Source of the DNA: Galdieria partita
Lineage: Eukaryota; Rhodophyta; Bangiophyceae; Galdieriales; Galdieriaceae
Direction of reading: 5' to 3'
Assembly (NCBI GenBank): GCA_025991245.1
Contig: BQMJ01000075.1
Location: 78,100 to 142,099 of the forward strand
DNA: 64,000 bases
A model generated the notes under the pieces. That model did no database searches, was not told where the DNA came from, and was given only the letters and a program-made list of their open reading frames with translations. Shown piece by piece: positions 19,138 to 29,782 of this stretch. How positions within the stretch are numbered: position 1 is the stretch's first letter; every line of letters begins with the position of its first letter. The translations under genes and the position numbers were made by a program.

Positions 19138-20400
19138 TTATTGAAAGGCAGAACCTCTTCCATAAACATCTCTTTCTACATATGTAGTTTGTATTGAGCT
19201 TGCCCCTCCTCCACTACTACCGAAACCTGATAATAAAGAACTTCCTGTGACTAATTTGCTAATGACCAAAGAAGCTACAAACGCAGCAATTGTTGTGCCA
19301 ACTGCCACAGCGGCAATCGCACCACCAGCGATAACACTTTCTTTTTCAGCTAAAGTATGTCCAGTAAATGGTGTTGGCGTCGGTGTGACATGATATACGA
19401 TATCGACGTAAATCGTGGTATCAAACTCACTAGAGTCTCCAACATCGAAATGAGTCCATTGGAGATCAACTCCAAAACTTCCGTTTGCAATCTTTTGTAT
19501 TTCCATCACGAAGTACACGCCATTCGAAGTAAAACCCATGCCACAGGAAGAAGGAACCGAGAAACTCCCATTACTTGATAGTTTGACTATAGGCGCTTGA
19601 CATGAAGAGCTGTATTTCACAAAGTTACTAGTGGCAGAAAAAATAGTCAACTGAATGTTATCAAGACTAGTAAACGAGGCCTGAGTGCCACTAATATACT
19701 GAATTGTAGACAACAGAACGACCTGATTGTTGCTTACCAACTGAGATCCATTCAACACTAACGGCTTTTGTGGACCACAAATGATCTCATTCGATAAAGT
19801 GGTGAAGGAGATTCCTGCAACTGCAATGTTGATAGCAGCAGATGTTACATTAGTCGTGTCGTTCTTTGCAGTATATTTCAGTTGCAAATTTGCCAATCCG
19901 ACAAGCCTCTCAAATGCTAGAGATATGCTTATGTTGTAACTGTAGCCGTCCTTTAGCTGTGTTACGCTTACTACACTGGTAGACAAATCTTGACTTGCAT
20001 TGAAGACAGATTGGTTCGTAGAGGAAGCTGAAAAGTCATAATCTCCTATTGTACGATTATGGGACGTTACAAACAAGTATTCCAAGTCAATATCTCGTAT
20101 GCAGTCACTCAATAGAACATTAACTTGTGTGATATTACTTGAGACAAAAGTTATTTCGTAGTCTGCACCAGTATCGTTCTGTCGAAGGAAATAGATGCCT
20201 GGATAAAGAGAAGTTGCGGCACCAAAAGCTAAAAAATGACAAGATAGAAAGAAACAACCAAGCCACAATACTATTGCACTGTTACGCATTCTCCATCGCG
20301 AGTTTTCTTCCAGTGCATAGACACGTCTCCCATCCCGACGCATTTCCTTCCAAAATATAAGGCCAAAATTTGAAATCTTCAAAACCGCGTGGTGGGACAT
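19138..20400 (-). CDS. Secreted/single-pass membrane glycoprotein, Ser/Thr/Asn-rich, unknown family
   Basis: Single exon, up to 420 aa from ATG 20400. A more likely start is the internal Met at 20289 (MRNSAIVLWLGCFFLSCHFL), which makes a classical signal peptide ending near AFGAATS. The following ~300 residues are beta-like, with many N-glycosylation sequons (NDT, NIT, NRT, NQS, NAS, NIS, NVT, NGS). Near the C-terminus is one hydrophobic helix with small residues (SVIAGGAIAAVAVGTTIAAF VASLVIS), followed by a Gly/Ser-rich tail ending YVERDVYGRGSAFQ. This is a type I surface protein architecture. I do not recognise the ectodomain. Confidence 0.75.
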   Translation of the reverse strand: MSHHAVLKISNFGLIFWKEMRRDGRRVYALEENSRWRMRNSAIVLWLGCFFLSCHFLAFGAATSLYPGIYFLRQNDTGADYEITFVSSNITQVNVLLSDCIRDIDLEYLFVTSHNRTIGDYDFSASSTNQSVFNASQDLSTSVVSVTQLKDGYSYNISISLAFERLVGLANLQLKYTAKNDTTNVTSAAINIAVAGISFTTLSNEIICGPQKPLVLNGSQLVSNNQVVLLSTIQYISGTQASFTSLDNIQLTIFSATSNFVKYSSSCQAPIVKLSSNGSFSVPSSCGMGFTSNGVYFVMEIQKIANGSFGVDLQWTHFDVGDSSEFDTTIYVDIVYHVTPTPTPFTGHTLAEKESVIAGGAIAAVAVGTTIAAFVASLVISKLVTGSSLLSGFGSSGGGASSIQTTYVERDVYGRGSAFQ

Positions 20401-20608
20401 TCTTTCGTCATCTCTTATATCGAGGATCCAAAACAGCAGTCAAACTTGATCTTACAGATAAATACTTGTTAATTAAAAAGTAGATACAAGTGTTCAATGC
20501 ATATGAAGTTTTGCAAGGCGACGCAATTTGAAAATACCAAGCATTTATTTACTGGAACGACAATGACAAGATATAGAGTGCACTATCGAAAAAGCAAGAA
20601 CCATATTC

Positions 20609-20992
20609 TCACAGATCCAAGGCTTCGAATTCATAGTTTGGTTGGTAACCTGGCTGATAAACTGGGTACTGATTGAACTGAGGCTGGAAGGGAAAAGGTT
20701 GGTATGGTAGATAGAAATTTTGAGGTTGACTGATAGGAAATGGATATCCTTGAGAGTATTCAGCAAAATCAACTTGATGAGCTCTTCCGCCATTTGTCGA
20801 CTCAGCAAAACTTGCTGCTTGTAGCTCTGGAACCTTAGTAGAAGTCGGTATTACTTCTGCATATCCTGATGCCTCTGCATCTCCATATGTTTGACTGTAG
20901 CTGAAGGCATCTTCATAGATAGGTATTGAGTGACTTGGACCAGTAATAAGCACTACAAAGCAAAAGACAGTCGCTAATTCAAGCAATTTCAT
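20609..20992 (-). CDS. Small secreted Tyr/Pro/Gln-rich protein
   Basis: ATG 20992, 127 aa. Signal peptide MKLLELATVFCFVVLITGPS, cleaved near SHS. The mature part starts acidic and Tyr-rich (YEDAFSYSQTYGDAEASGYA), and its last third is a low-complexity stretch of Y, P, F and Q (for example FYLPYQPFPFQPQFNQYPVY) ending EALDL. Such sequence suggests a structural cell wall or cross-linked extracellular protein with Tyr as possible cross-link sites. No enzymatic domain. The open frame extends upstream, but only with non-ATG starts. Confidence 0.75.
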   Translation of the reverse strand: MKLLELATVFCFVVLITGPSHSIPIYEDAFSYSQTYGDAEASGYAEVIPTSTKVPELQAASFAESTNGGRAHQVDFAEYSQGYPFPISQPQNFYLPYQPFPFQPQFNQYPVYQPGYQPNYEFEALDL

Positions 20993-21988
20993 AATGAAGA
21001 CCAGGTAAGAAACAGTAGGAAGGAGTGAGCTATGATATCCGTTTTGTTCATCTGAACGTATGTCGATTCTTGTTCGAATAGACACTTTCGAAAAGAAACC
21101 GATTGCAGCCTTGTTGAATCGACATTTTATATTTTCTGTAATTGGATTGATTTGTAGATAGACTCCAACTCGTTGAGGTTGAAAATGACTTTACAATATG
21201 AACCATAATCTGTTTATTTGTTGCCTTCAAGGATAGTATGTACAACTGTTAAGAGAATATACACTTGTTGAACTCTACAAGTATTAGCGAGAAAAGTAAC
21301 ACAAGACCACCTTCATATTTGTTGTTTCAATAGACCAAACCTCATTGGAAAGCCAATTCCTAGTCACTATAGAGTCCTAACTTTATGAAATACTCTCTTA
21401 CGAATTTCCTTTCAAAACTACTGAAGTATCGTAAGGAAATCCAGAAAACTTATTTCTTTTGACATTGCAGCAGCTAATGTAAATAGATAATATTCCTGTC
21501 CAGTATGAATTGCACTCTAAAAGATCCCTTTAGATTTTTAGCAGTTTCTATACATCTACAAGCTTAAATCATTTCGTTTCCTTTTCAAGATTCGAAAAAT
21601 ACAATTGAGCGACGAGAAAATATGAACTGTTTCCTAGAGTAGCCATCTTGTCCAATCATAACACATTCCATTTGAACGCCTTCAAGTTCATTCTGTAAAA
21701 GAACTTTTAAAAATAGAAATCACGTAGTTTTGTTTAAGAAATGTGGGTATCGTCTCTTTCTTGCTTCCAATTTATTCAATGATTTAGAGAAGAAGCAAAG
21801 ACAAAAGTAAACAAAGGGCCAATCAATCAACAATCCAAAATATATCGTGTCTGCAAGTTACTATAGCAAATTAATATAGTTACACTTGTCAATCATTCAC
21901 TGTTATCATATTAAAAAACATTTAAATTTAACAAGTAGAAAAAACAATTCCAAACAAAAACAAATGTGTCAAAGAAAACAAATAAAAA
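20993..21988. other. Intergenic interval
   Basis: About 1 kb between the small secreted protein gene and the stomatin-like gene, both on the minus strand. AT-rich with frequent stops; no RNA gene, repeat or supported ORF seen. It contains the stomatin 3' flank and the promoter of the secreted protein gene. Confidence 0.5.
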
Positions 21989-23113
21989 TCAACGGACATT
22001 GTTACCAACAGGAGATGGTTCAGCGTTCCTAGACAATGCCCGAAATATATCTATAGGTAGTGGGAATACTATAGTGCTGTTGTTTTCCGCTGAAATCTGT
22101 GCCAGAGTTTGTAGATAACGAAGTTGCAAAGTCATTGGTTCACGTTGCATAACTGCTGCAGCTTCCGCCAATTTTTGACTCGACTGGAATTCTCCATCAG
22201 CTGAAATTATTTTCGCTCGACGTTCTCTCTCAGCCTCGGCTTGGCTAGCCATAAAGCGTATCATATCAGAAGGCAAAACGACTTTGCAGATGTTACTAAA
22301 TAAGAAGCAAAAATGTTCCACTATAATTACCGTCACGAATCTCGACGTTACTAACTCGTATTCCCCATGACTCGGTCTCTTTATCTAAGACCTTTCGCAT
22401 TTCCTCTCCTATTTGATCCCTTTTTGCCAGTAATGTATCAAGATCGACTTGCCCAAGAACACTCCTCAACGTAGTTTGACCGAGCAGGAAAGTTGAGTTG
22501 GCATAAGAGGCCACATTACAAATAGCTGCTGCAGCGTTGACTACCGAGTAATAGATAACAGCGTCTACACTGCAAGATACTCCGTCTCTCCTGAAAGTTC
22601 CATAGTATGTTTTCTGTATGTTGATCAAAAATATTTACGTACGTTATGACTGATTGTCGTGGAACTTCAACTGTTCGAACTCGAAGGTCAACCTTTCGAA
22701 ATGTGTCAACGAGAGGAACAGCTATTAGGAGTTTTGTAAGATTTGTGGTACAATTAAAGGAATTTTCTACCGTAATAGACTCCAGGTGGAACTATTTGCA
22801 CCATTCGACCTAAACGAAATCGAAGTGCTCTTTCGTATTGCTGGACAACAACAACACGGAAGGGAAATAAGAAAGGCAACAGGATATAGCCGAGTACTTG
22901 TCGTTAGACGTTAAGAAAATAGATGACTTTTTTGGGAGAGTATAGCTCACGAATGATATATTGGCCAAGATAACCGGTTGACGCTTCGGAACCTAATATC
23001 TCGGGTTCTCGTGTCGTTTGTAAGTCGTTGGCTGGTGCTATATCTCTTATATTATGACCTATTTGTATACTTGTATCTTTTGTGGCTTCCTGTGGAACCT
23101 TTTGTGTTTCCAT
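21989..23113 (-). CDS. Stomatin-like SPFH/Band 7 membrane protein
   Basis: Five exons: 23113-22951, 22896-22771, 22721-22643, 22590-22331 and 22281-21989; introns 54, 49, 52 and 49 nt; 306 aa. Residues about 55-75 form the hydrophobic hairpin ([18 protein letters not shown]), followed at once by the SPFH start [25 protein letters not shown]. Further family blocks are [77 protein letters not shown] and the coiled-coil [18 protein letters not shown], with the stomatin [26 protein letters not shown] end. It is probably a membrane-inserted oligomeric scaffold organising microdomains and ion channels. It is divergent from the KUP potassium transporter across ~960 bp. Confidence 0.95.
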
Positions 23114-24075
23114 AAGTTTCTCGTGTTTTGTGTGTAGAAATATCAAAAAAGAAATTTCTTTAGGGATAACGGTTGTTTATTGCTTGTGTGGTGCAAATTC
23201 AATGTTGGGGAAAGGGATTTGGATTTGGGCTGAAAATGCCCGTTTTCTACTTGAGGCGGGCATTGGGATTATATGTTCATTCTATTGGATTTCTATGTGT
23301 GTGATAGTATATGTCTATCAGCATTGTCACTACAAGTATGCTATTAAATGATAACTTCTATAATTGATCGGTTATGGGGCGCTAGATTATATTTGGATGA
23401 TAGAGTATGACTTGAGGTGGTGTACCAATTTCGTCAGTGTGTTTTCTATACTTTATACGTCATGGAACTGTCTTTGGATACTCCTAATGTTTGTTCCCTA
23501 AACTCACGATAAGTTTTCATATCGTTCGTTCCAACAGGGCTACAAAATGCAGACAAGATAGTGCACTTTATGAAATTTCACACAACTTGCCAGATAGGGC
23601 TCGTTCTCCTGTCCTTGGTTCAGAACGTCTTTCAACCCAGCGTAAAGGTTGAAAGCAACATAACAACTTACAGAAAGTTTGTACCGTCTTTGTTCAAAAC
23701 ACCCAGCGCAACTCTTTTTAACATTTCCATCCAGTTGAACCAGCCTTTTAAAGACATTCCAGTTTTACTAACAAATATTCAGCAATACGTACGGAATTGA
23801 TAAACTTTGCAATAATGAAATAGCAAGTTGTTCCGAGAGTCTTGGTCCTCTACCTTGAGAACATTATATAAGGAATGGAAAAATAACCTCAACCAACCAT
23901 ACTAGTCAATAAACTTTCTATGTACTTCTTGGCCGTCTATCGTTTGTATCCATGTATATTCTAAATACATTATCTGACAACGAGCTCACAAACTCCGCAA
24001 AGGTCAGTCTCGAATCTCAAATCGCAATTCGGAGAGAGTGGAAGTTGCCGTCCTCTTGTTGTTTGGAGGAGGTGG
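23114..24075. other. Divergent promoter region between stomatin-like and KUP genes
   Basis: About 960 bp separating two membrane-protein genes transcribed in opposite directions. Short open frames occur but none has a credible start or splice context. No RNA gene or repeat seen. Confidence 0.5.
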
Positions 24076-26378
24076 ATGGAAGAAGGAGTATATCACCGAA
24101 GAATTTCACTTTTTGAAGGTGTTCCTATTAGTAGACCAGGCTCTTCAAAGAACGATACTGAAGAGAATTCTCAAGTCCCTGTCGAAATACAAACTGTGTC
24201 AGAAGCTTTAACTTCGTCTACAACTCGAATACAGTATCGAAACAGTCTTCTTGGTGAAAGAGACAAGACAAGACAAGTCGCAACAGTAAGAAGGATAAGT
24301 CTTGCCGGTGCGGATGCCGCAGAGTTTGGTGGACCCTCCAACTCTGTTTCCTTTGAAGACCCTTTGTTTCGACAGGACAAGTTGGGAGCTCTTGTCCTTT
24401 TACAAAGGACCATACAAATAATTGGTCTATGCTATGGAGACGTTGGCACATCTCCTCTATATACAGTTGCTTCTTTGGTAGACTACGAGGTTGCTCCGAC
24501 CCATTTTGAGATATATGCTGCTGGTAGTATGATTTTTTGGCTTTTGGTGTTGGTACCTTCTGTCAAATATGCGTTATTGGTTACTATGGCAGATCACAAT
24601 GGGGAAGGGGGTGCTTTCGCAATGATTGGACTGTTGCGTCATAAAAGGATTCCTAAGAAATGGCTATTTGTGGCAACCATTGTAGCTTCCATAGGGGCAG
24701 GTGCACTGTTGGCAGATGGTATTATTACTCCTGCTATTACGTAAGTTAGACCTCAGCTCAAGTTGTGGACCATCTTACAATTTCTCTATAGGGTAGTGAG
24801 TGCTATGCAAGGAATTCAAGTTGGTGCGCCCTCTCTTTCAACCTCAGCCGTAGTTGGCATTAGTATTGCCATCTTGTTTCTCATTTTTGCGTCTCAGTGG
24901 TTTGGTTCCTCTAAAATTACCATTGTATATGGTCCTGTCCTACTTGTTTTTTTCACTGTGCAAGCTATTGCAGGAATTTATAATGTTACCAAACATCCTG
25001 CTATTTTCAAAGCTTTGAATCCGTATTATGCACTTAGAGGCATAGGCATCATGTGGAATGATGGTAAAATTGGATATTTAAAGATTGCTGATGCTTTATT
25101 GAGTGTTACAGGCTCCGAAGGAATGTATGCGGACATGGGTCATTTTGGAAGGACTCCTTTAAGACTTGGGTGGTTTCTTGTTATACTGCCGTCTGTTTGG
25201 ATGTCTTTTTTTGGTCAACTTGCCCTGATTGCATCGAATCCTCAAATGGCTGTTCAAGCAAGTGGCAAACTGTACTTTTATCAAGTTTCAAATTCTCTTC
25301 TTTGGCCATTGATTGTGATTACCACCCTCGCTTCCATTATTGCTTCACAGGCAATTATCAGTGGCTCTTTTAGTATTATAAGTCAAGCTGTGGGACTAAA
25401 TGTATTTCCTCGACTTCATATCAAGCGTACAGACTTTCGGATATATGGTCAAGTGTTCATGCCATCCATCAACGTAATTATGGGAGTTTTAACTATAGTA
25501 ATTACTGCCGGTTTCCAAACGAGCTCTGCACTTACTTCTGCGTATGGCGTTGCTGTGACTACTAGTTTCGTTACGACATCTGTACTGTTTTTGATAATTA
25601 TTTCAGTAGCATGGAAAGTTCGACCTTATATTTGGATATGGTATCCAATTGTGTTTGGACTTGTTGACTTGCTACTTTGGTCCAGTGCTTTGACAAAAGT
25701 GCCAAGTGGAGGATACATTCCAGTTGCTATATCGGTGGTAACTATTTCATTGATGTTAGTATATCGATGGGGAGCGAAGAAGGAAGAAGAAAATTATAAG
25801 AACAACTCCCTTCGTTGGTCCGAATACAAAGCTATTATTGAATCGCCTCAGGCTCCAGTTTTTCTTGATAGGACCTTTGTGTTTCTTACTAGCATGCAAT
25901 ATGGGATTCCATTTACATACAGTCAGTTTGTGAAGCAGATTGGTGCTATTCCGAGACTAAGTTTGTTTGTTACCGTTCGTTATGTCTCCGTGCCTTTTGT
26001 TGATAACAACCACATGTACTATGTATTTAAATACACTGACCAGCTGTATCGAATTATAGTGAATGTTGGTAAGTAATCAGGTTTCTTCGTGATGAAGTTT
26101 TGTATGAACCATTGATGATAGGTTATGCACAACCAATAGACAACTTGGTTACTTTCATCGAATCTTCTGGACTTAGCTTTTTGGATGACGCTTCGTCAAC
26201 GAAAAGAATTGCCTTTGTAAAAGGAAAGACTGAACTTTTGAGCAAGAAGGAACATTGGTTTACTTATCGCTTTTTCCTAAGTGTCTTTAGCGTAATGAAG
26301 ATGTGGTCTGCACGGATCGATACGTATCTTGGAATTCCGTTTGATTCACTGGAGATTAGCACTAGCATGCTAGTTTGA
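24076..26378 (+). CDS. KUP/HAK/KT-family potassium transporter
   Basis: Exons 24076-24740 and 24792-26068 (51-nt intron), plus a C-terminal exon proposed at 26098-26378; 740 aa. After an ~100-residue hydrophilic N-terminus comes the KUP start TIQIIGLCYGDVGTSPLYT, then VTMADHNGEGGAFAMIGLLR, ADGIITPAITVVSAMQGIQV, GSEGMYADMGHFGRTPLRLG and about 12 membrane segments, followed by a cytosolic C-domain. The GDVGTSPLY and GEGG motifs are hallmarks of the family, which imports K+ with H+. The second junction is odd: the interval 26069-26097 is only 29 nt and must be removed, or a frameshift assumed, to reach the C-terminal frame (see findings). The core transporter is intact either way. Confidence 0.92.
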
Positions 26379-26898
26379 CGATTGAAGCTTAGTACGATAT
26401 AGTTCAAGAAACACTTTATTTTCTCTCTAAACATATTCTTGTGTATTTTTCTTTATTTTTGTTTTAAAGTTTGTAACTGCGTAATACAACACAACGGAAA
26501 GAGTCTTTAAGAAAGCATCGTGGAGACACTTGTTCTTCAAGCTTGCTTTTGTTCATGATATGCATGTGTGTATTTCTGACTAAGGGTGGCACAAATCTAA
26601 ACTGCTTCTTAAGAATAGCACTTTCAAAGTTTACCAAGTTTGCAATATTTTCGCAGTTTGTCCCGTGCCAAGTTGTTGACAAAGCTTATTGAACGTTTAT
26701 TTTAGTTGTCATTCGGCTAAATAAGCTTAGGAAAGTCGTCTCTTCCCTATTTCTATAATCATCATGAAAACAAGTTGATGCAAGTAATATTTTTTATTAT
26801 TTGCCAAACCGTGTCTTGAAAGCGGAATGATTGTTGAAAGAAGATAAGAATATCCACGAAGAGAAGATTTTCGTGAATATCCAACGATGTAAAAATTG
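26379..26898. other. Convergent 3' flanks of KUP and Cys-rich protein genes
   Basis: About 520 bp between two converging genes. One minus-strand open frame has no coding character. No feature assigned. Confidence 0.5.
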
Positions 26899-27567
26899 TT
26901 AACGACCCAACGATAAGTAGGTCACATGTAATCCTGAACCTTGCTGATACCAAAAGGATCCTGAACTATCAGTAACATTGACAGGAAATTCTCCACATAC
27001 GAGATCATCTTTCACAGTTTCATTGGTTGAGTAAGTGAATTCTCCCGACTGCACCATCCAAGGATTGAAGTAAGTAAACGCAAGAAAATTGTAGTAGACA
27101 GGACATCCATCAATGCATGTACCTGGGTTCACTCCAGGAGGATTTGTAGAACATCTCATCGAATTGTTTCCTTCTACATGACAAGTTATAAAGTCATTGG
27201 TTGGTCTGTATTCTAAGTACTGTTCCGGAACAGCCTGTTGTGGAGAAGCACTTGCAACGAGATTAGATGGACAAGGCTTTGGTCCATTCAATACTTTTGA
27301 CGAGGAGTTTGATCGGAAGTAAACTAGCTGTAGATCTACTGCAATGGATGGGTCACTGATAGCTTGCAATGTGAAATTGTAGACTTGACCGGTTATATGA
27401 CAACAAGTTTGACTTGTCGAACCAGTTTTTGTTGTCGTACTCGTGTTTGGTGGCTGACTCGTGCCTAATGGCTTACAAGAAACCGAACAGCATGAACAGT
27501 CACAACTAGCCAAGCAAGAAGAGACAATGCATGAAAAGACCAAGCAAATGGTTAAGCAACGAATCAT
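26899..27567 (-). CDS. Secreted Cys-rich protein, paralogue A
   Basis: 222 aa, ATG 27567. Signal peptide MIRCLTICLVFSCIVSSCLA, then a Cys-dense segment (CDCSCCSVSCKPLG), a Thr/Ser linker, and a ~150-residue domain beginning TCCHITGQVYNFTLQAISDP. That domain contains further Cys pairs (TCIDGCPVYYN, PKPCPSN, DDLVCGEFPVNVTD) and sequons. The domain is clearly shared with the neighbouring + strand gene (TCCRITGEIYELHFNALGDP; LVCGEFPVNVTDSSGSFWYQ versus LLCGLYPENVTRYSGDGYWI). Function unknown; extracellular or wall protein by signal peptide and disulfide potential. Confidence 0.8.
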   Translation of the reverse strand: MIRCLTICLVFSCIVSSCLASCDCSCCSVSCKPLGTSQPPNTSTTTKTGSTSQTCCHITGQVYNFTLQAISDPSIAVDLQLVYFRSNSSSKVLNGPKPCPSNLVASASPQQAVPEQYLEYRPTNDFITCHVEGNNSMRCSTNPPGVNPGTCIDGCPVYYNFLAFTYFNPWMVQSGEFTYSTNETVKDDLVCGEFPVNVTDSSGSFWYQQGSGLHVTYLSLGR

Positions 27568-27887
27568 AACTAGAGCAAGGCTAACAACGCCTCTTGAGCA
27601 AGAGTCTCACTATTGTTGTTGTGCTATATATACTACAGGTTTGCTTGTATCGATTCAGTTTGAATCGTTTCTGACGCGTCATTGTTATGATTGGATGGGT
27701 CGTTTGGCTGATGATGTTACTATAATTAGTAAGATGTTTACCGATTCGCTTTGAAAGGTCAATTTATGTCGATTCTTTCATGAATCCAACAATGGAATAT
27801 AGAAAAGTGCAACGTGTGTCTAATGGCTCTGGAGGATAAATACAGTACACACCGTCCAAAAAGCGACAGCATTATTGTGTTCAGAAA
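27568..27887. promoter_or_regulatory. Shared divergent promoter of two paralogous secreted proteins
   Basis: A 320-bp gap separates the start codons of the two paralogues, which are transcribed away from each other. Both core promoters must lie here. A TATA-like GCTATATATACTACAGG occurs near 27,625-27,641. No other motif can be assigned by eye. Confidence 0.4.
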
Positions 27888-28760
27888 ATGAGTTGTGGCA
27901 AAGCAATCACAAGCTGTATTGTGTTGTATATGTTGTGTTGGGGGGTTTATTCATTGGATACAACAAATATCTCTTCTAGTCCCTTTGTACAAGAACCTAT
28001 TCAAACTCAAAAAGTTCCACAACAACCCACACAGTTGACGTCTAGTGTTACTTCCTCTCCAGCACATTCTATCTTTCCTATTAAGACTGAGGCTCCTTCT
28101 ACATCAGCTAGAACAAACAGTTCGACTACATCATTGTTACCTACTCATACCCCTACTCCTAATACTCATCCGAAAAGCAACGTTTCATTGACAACAGCAA
28201 CGCCATCGTTTATAGTTTCACCAACTGCTAATGCAACGCAAAGCTCAACGAGTGCCATTTCTACTACATGTTGCAGAATAACCGGTGAAATTTATGAACT
28301 CCATTTTAATGCATTAGGAGACCCTTCTTTGCAAGCCAAGACTAAGCTGGTCAATTTTGGAAGCTTCGTTTCACCACAGTTTCTCAAATCTACCCCGATA
28401 CCGTGTGAGTTTCAACTGCCACCCCCTGAGCTGGTAAGTACAGGAGATTCTATTTCTTGTGATATAAATAGCGAGACCTCTTTGACTTGTCACCCGAATC
28501 CACCTGGAGCTTCAACTGGCAACTGCCTCAATGCAACCTCTTGTCGAGTACTTGGTAACACATTTGCATTGACTTTACTTGGAGAAAATATAATGGTTCA
28601 AAGCGGAACACTGGAAACACAGATAATCAATACGGTATCTGCAGGACTGCTTTGTGGACTCTATCCAGAGAATGTCACTCGATACTCTGGAGACGGTTAT
28701 TGGATTCAAAGGGAACTTGGGAGCTCTCTTGATGTCGAGTTTCTAAAGCTGGCATTTTGA
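27888..28760 (+). CDS. Secreted Cys-rich protein with Thr/Ser/Pro stalk, paralogue B
   Basis: 290 aa, ATG 27888. Signal peptide MSCGKAITSCIVLYMLCWGV, then ~105 residues rich in Thr, Ser and Pro with repeated TPTP-type motifs (LLPTHTPTPNTHPKS), an O-glycosylated mucin-like stalk. The C-terminal ~165 residues carry the same domain as the divergent neighbour: TCCRITGEIYELHFNALGDP, ISCDINSETSLTCHPNPPGA, NATSCRVLGNTFALTLLG, MVQSGTLETQ, GLLCGLYPENVTRYSGDGYW. Cys positions are conserved with paralogue A. The difference is the long stalk. Likely a cell surface or wall glycoprotein. Confidence 0.8.
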   Translation: MSCGKAITSCIVLYMLCWGVYSLDTTNISSSPFVQEPIQTQKVPQQPTQLTSSVTSSPAHSIFPIKTEAPSTSARTNSSTTSLLPTHTPTPNTHPKSNVSLTTATPSFIVSPTANATQSSTSAISTTCCRITGEIYELHFNALGDPSLQAKTKLVNFGSFVSPQFLKSTPIPCEFQLPPPELVSTGDSISCDINSETSLTCHPNPPGASTGNCLNATSCRVLGNTFALTLLGENIMVQSGTLETQIINTVSAGLLCGLYPENVTRYSGDGYWIQRELGSSLDVEFLKLAF

Positions 28761-29782
28761 ATTTGAATTGTTGATCTTCGTATCAACTGAATATTAGCAG
28801 AACGATCATCTAAGATCACCCAAACGGTGTCTTAACCATGACTCTTGAAAATAAAGTCTTTGATGTTCACTGGTATAACAACTTATTCTATTGTTTGGAA
28901 AATGTCCTGAGACCCTATTAGTAATTGACAACATCCTCTTTGCAGCTTGTTGCACAACTGCCGAGTCTTCTTCGTGTTTGTCTTCTAGACTTTGGTACTA
29001 TTGACTTTCTCTTCATATAAGCGAAAGGTCGAAAACAGAGCCTATTTCTGCGTATCTCCATTATGAAGGCTGACAGTATGTTGCGCTTTGAAGCCAGAAA
29101 CAAACTAAGCATATCTCAACCATAGCTACACTTTTCTCCATGCTATATATTGCAACTTTGGAAAACTTTTTCCAAGTTTGTTGTCAATTTAGTTTCAACA
29201 CATATATTAATGAGCAAAAATATGTAAAGGAGAAACAACTGCAACAAGATGTGATTGTAACTTTCTTACTATTGGACTGGGATTGCCGTCAACAGGCAAC
29301 GTATTCCGCGTCTATCCATAAAAACGGCCTGAGCAACTTCTTTTAAAACTGCTGTATGTTTGCACTTTTGACGTTTAACCCCTTTTACACCCAGAGGCGG
29401 TCTCTAGTATCAGATTCTATGTAGAATATTCCATCACTCAGTGAGGGAAAATATATTCACAAGTGGCTTTATTCATCTGTTCGCTATCTCGCCGGCTCAA
29501 AGGCACTCTCTGTGTTATTTCTGAGGTCGGTTTCTTGTCGTGACTGTGAAAAGAGTTTTGCATGGACTATTCAATGGCTCAAAAGTAATCATTGACTGCT
29601 TAGTTATCCGATATTACTCAAAATAAGAAACCAAAAGCAAGGTGTAATCTCACTTGAGCTTCTCAACAACCTTCACACTCCAATAGCTTTGACAATTTTT
29701 CAAAGCAATATTACCAGTAAGCAACTTATATGAATACATTCAACTCTTTATATGAATATAGATTGCATACATAAATACAAAT
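28761..29782. other. Intergenic interval
   Basis: About 1 kb between the 3' ends of the Cys-rich protein gene and the armadillo-like gene. Two small open frames (28918-29112 minus, 29140-29346 plus) lack splice or family support. Nothing else visible. Confidence 0.5.
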
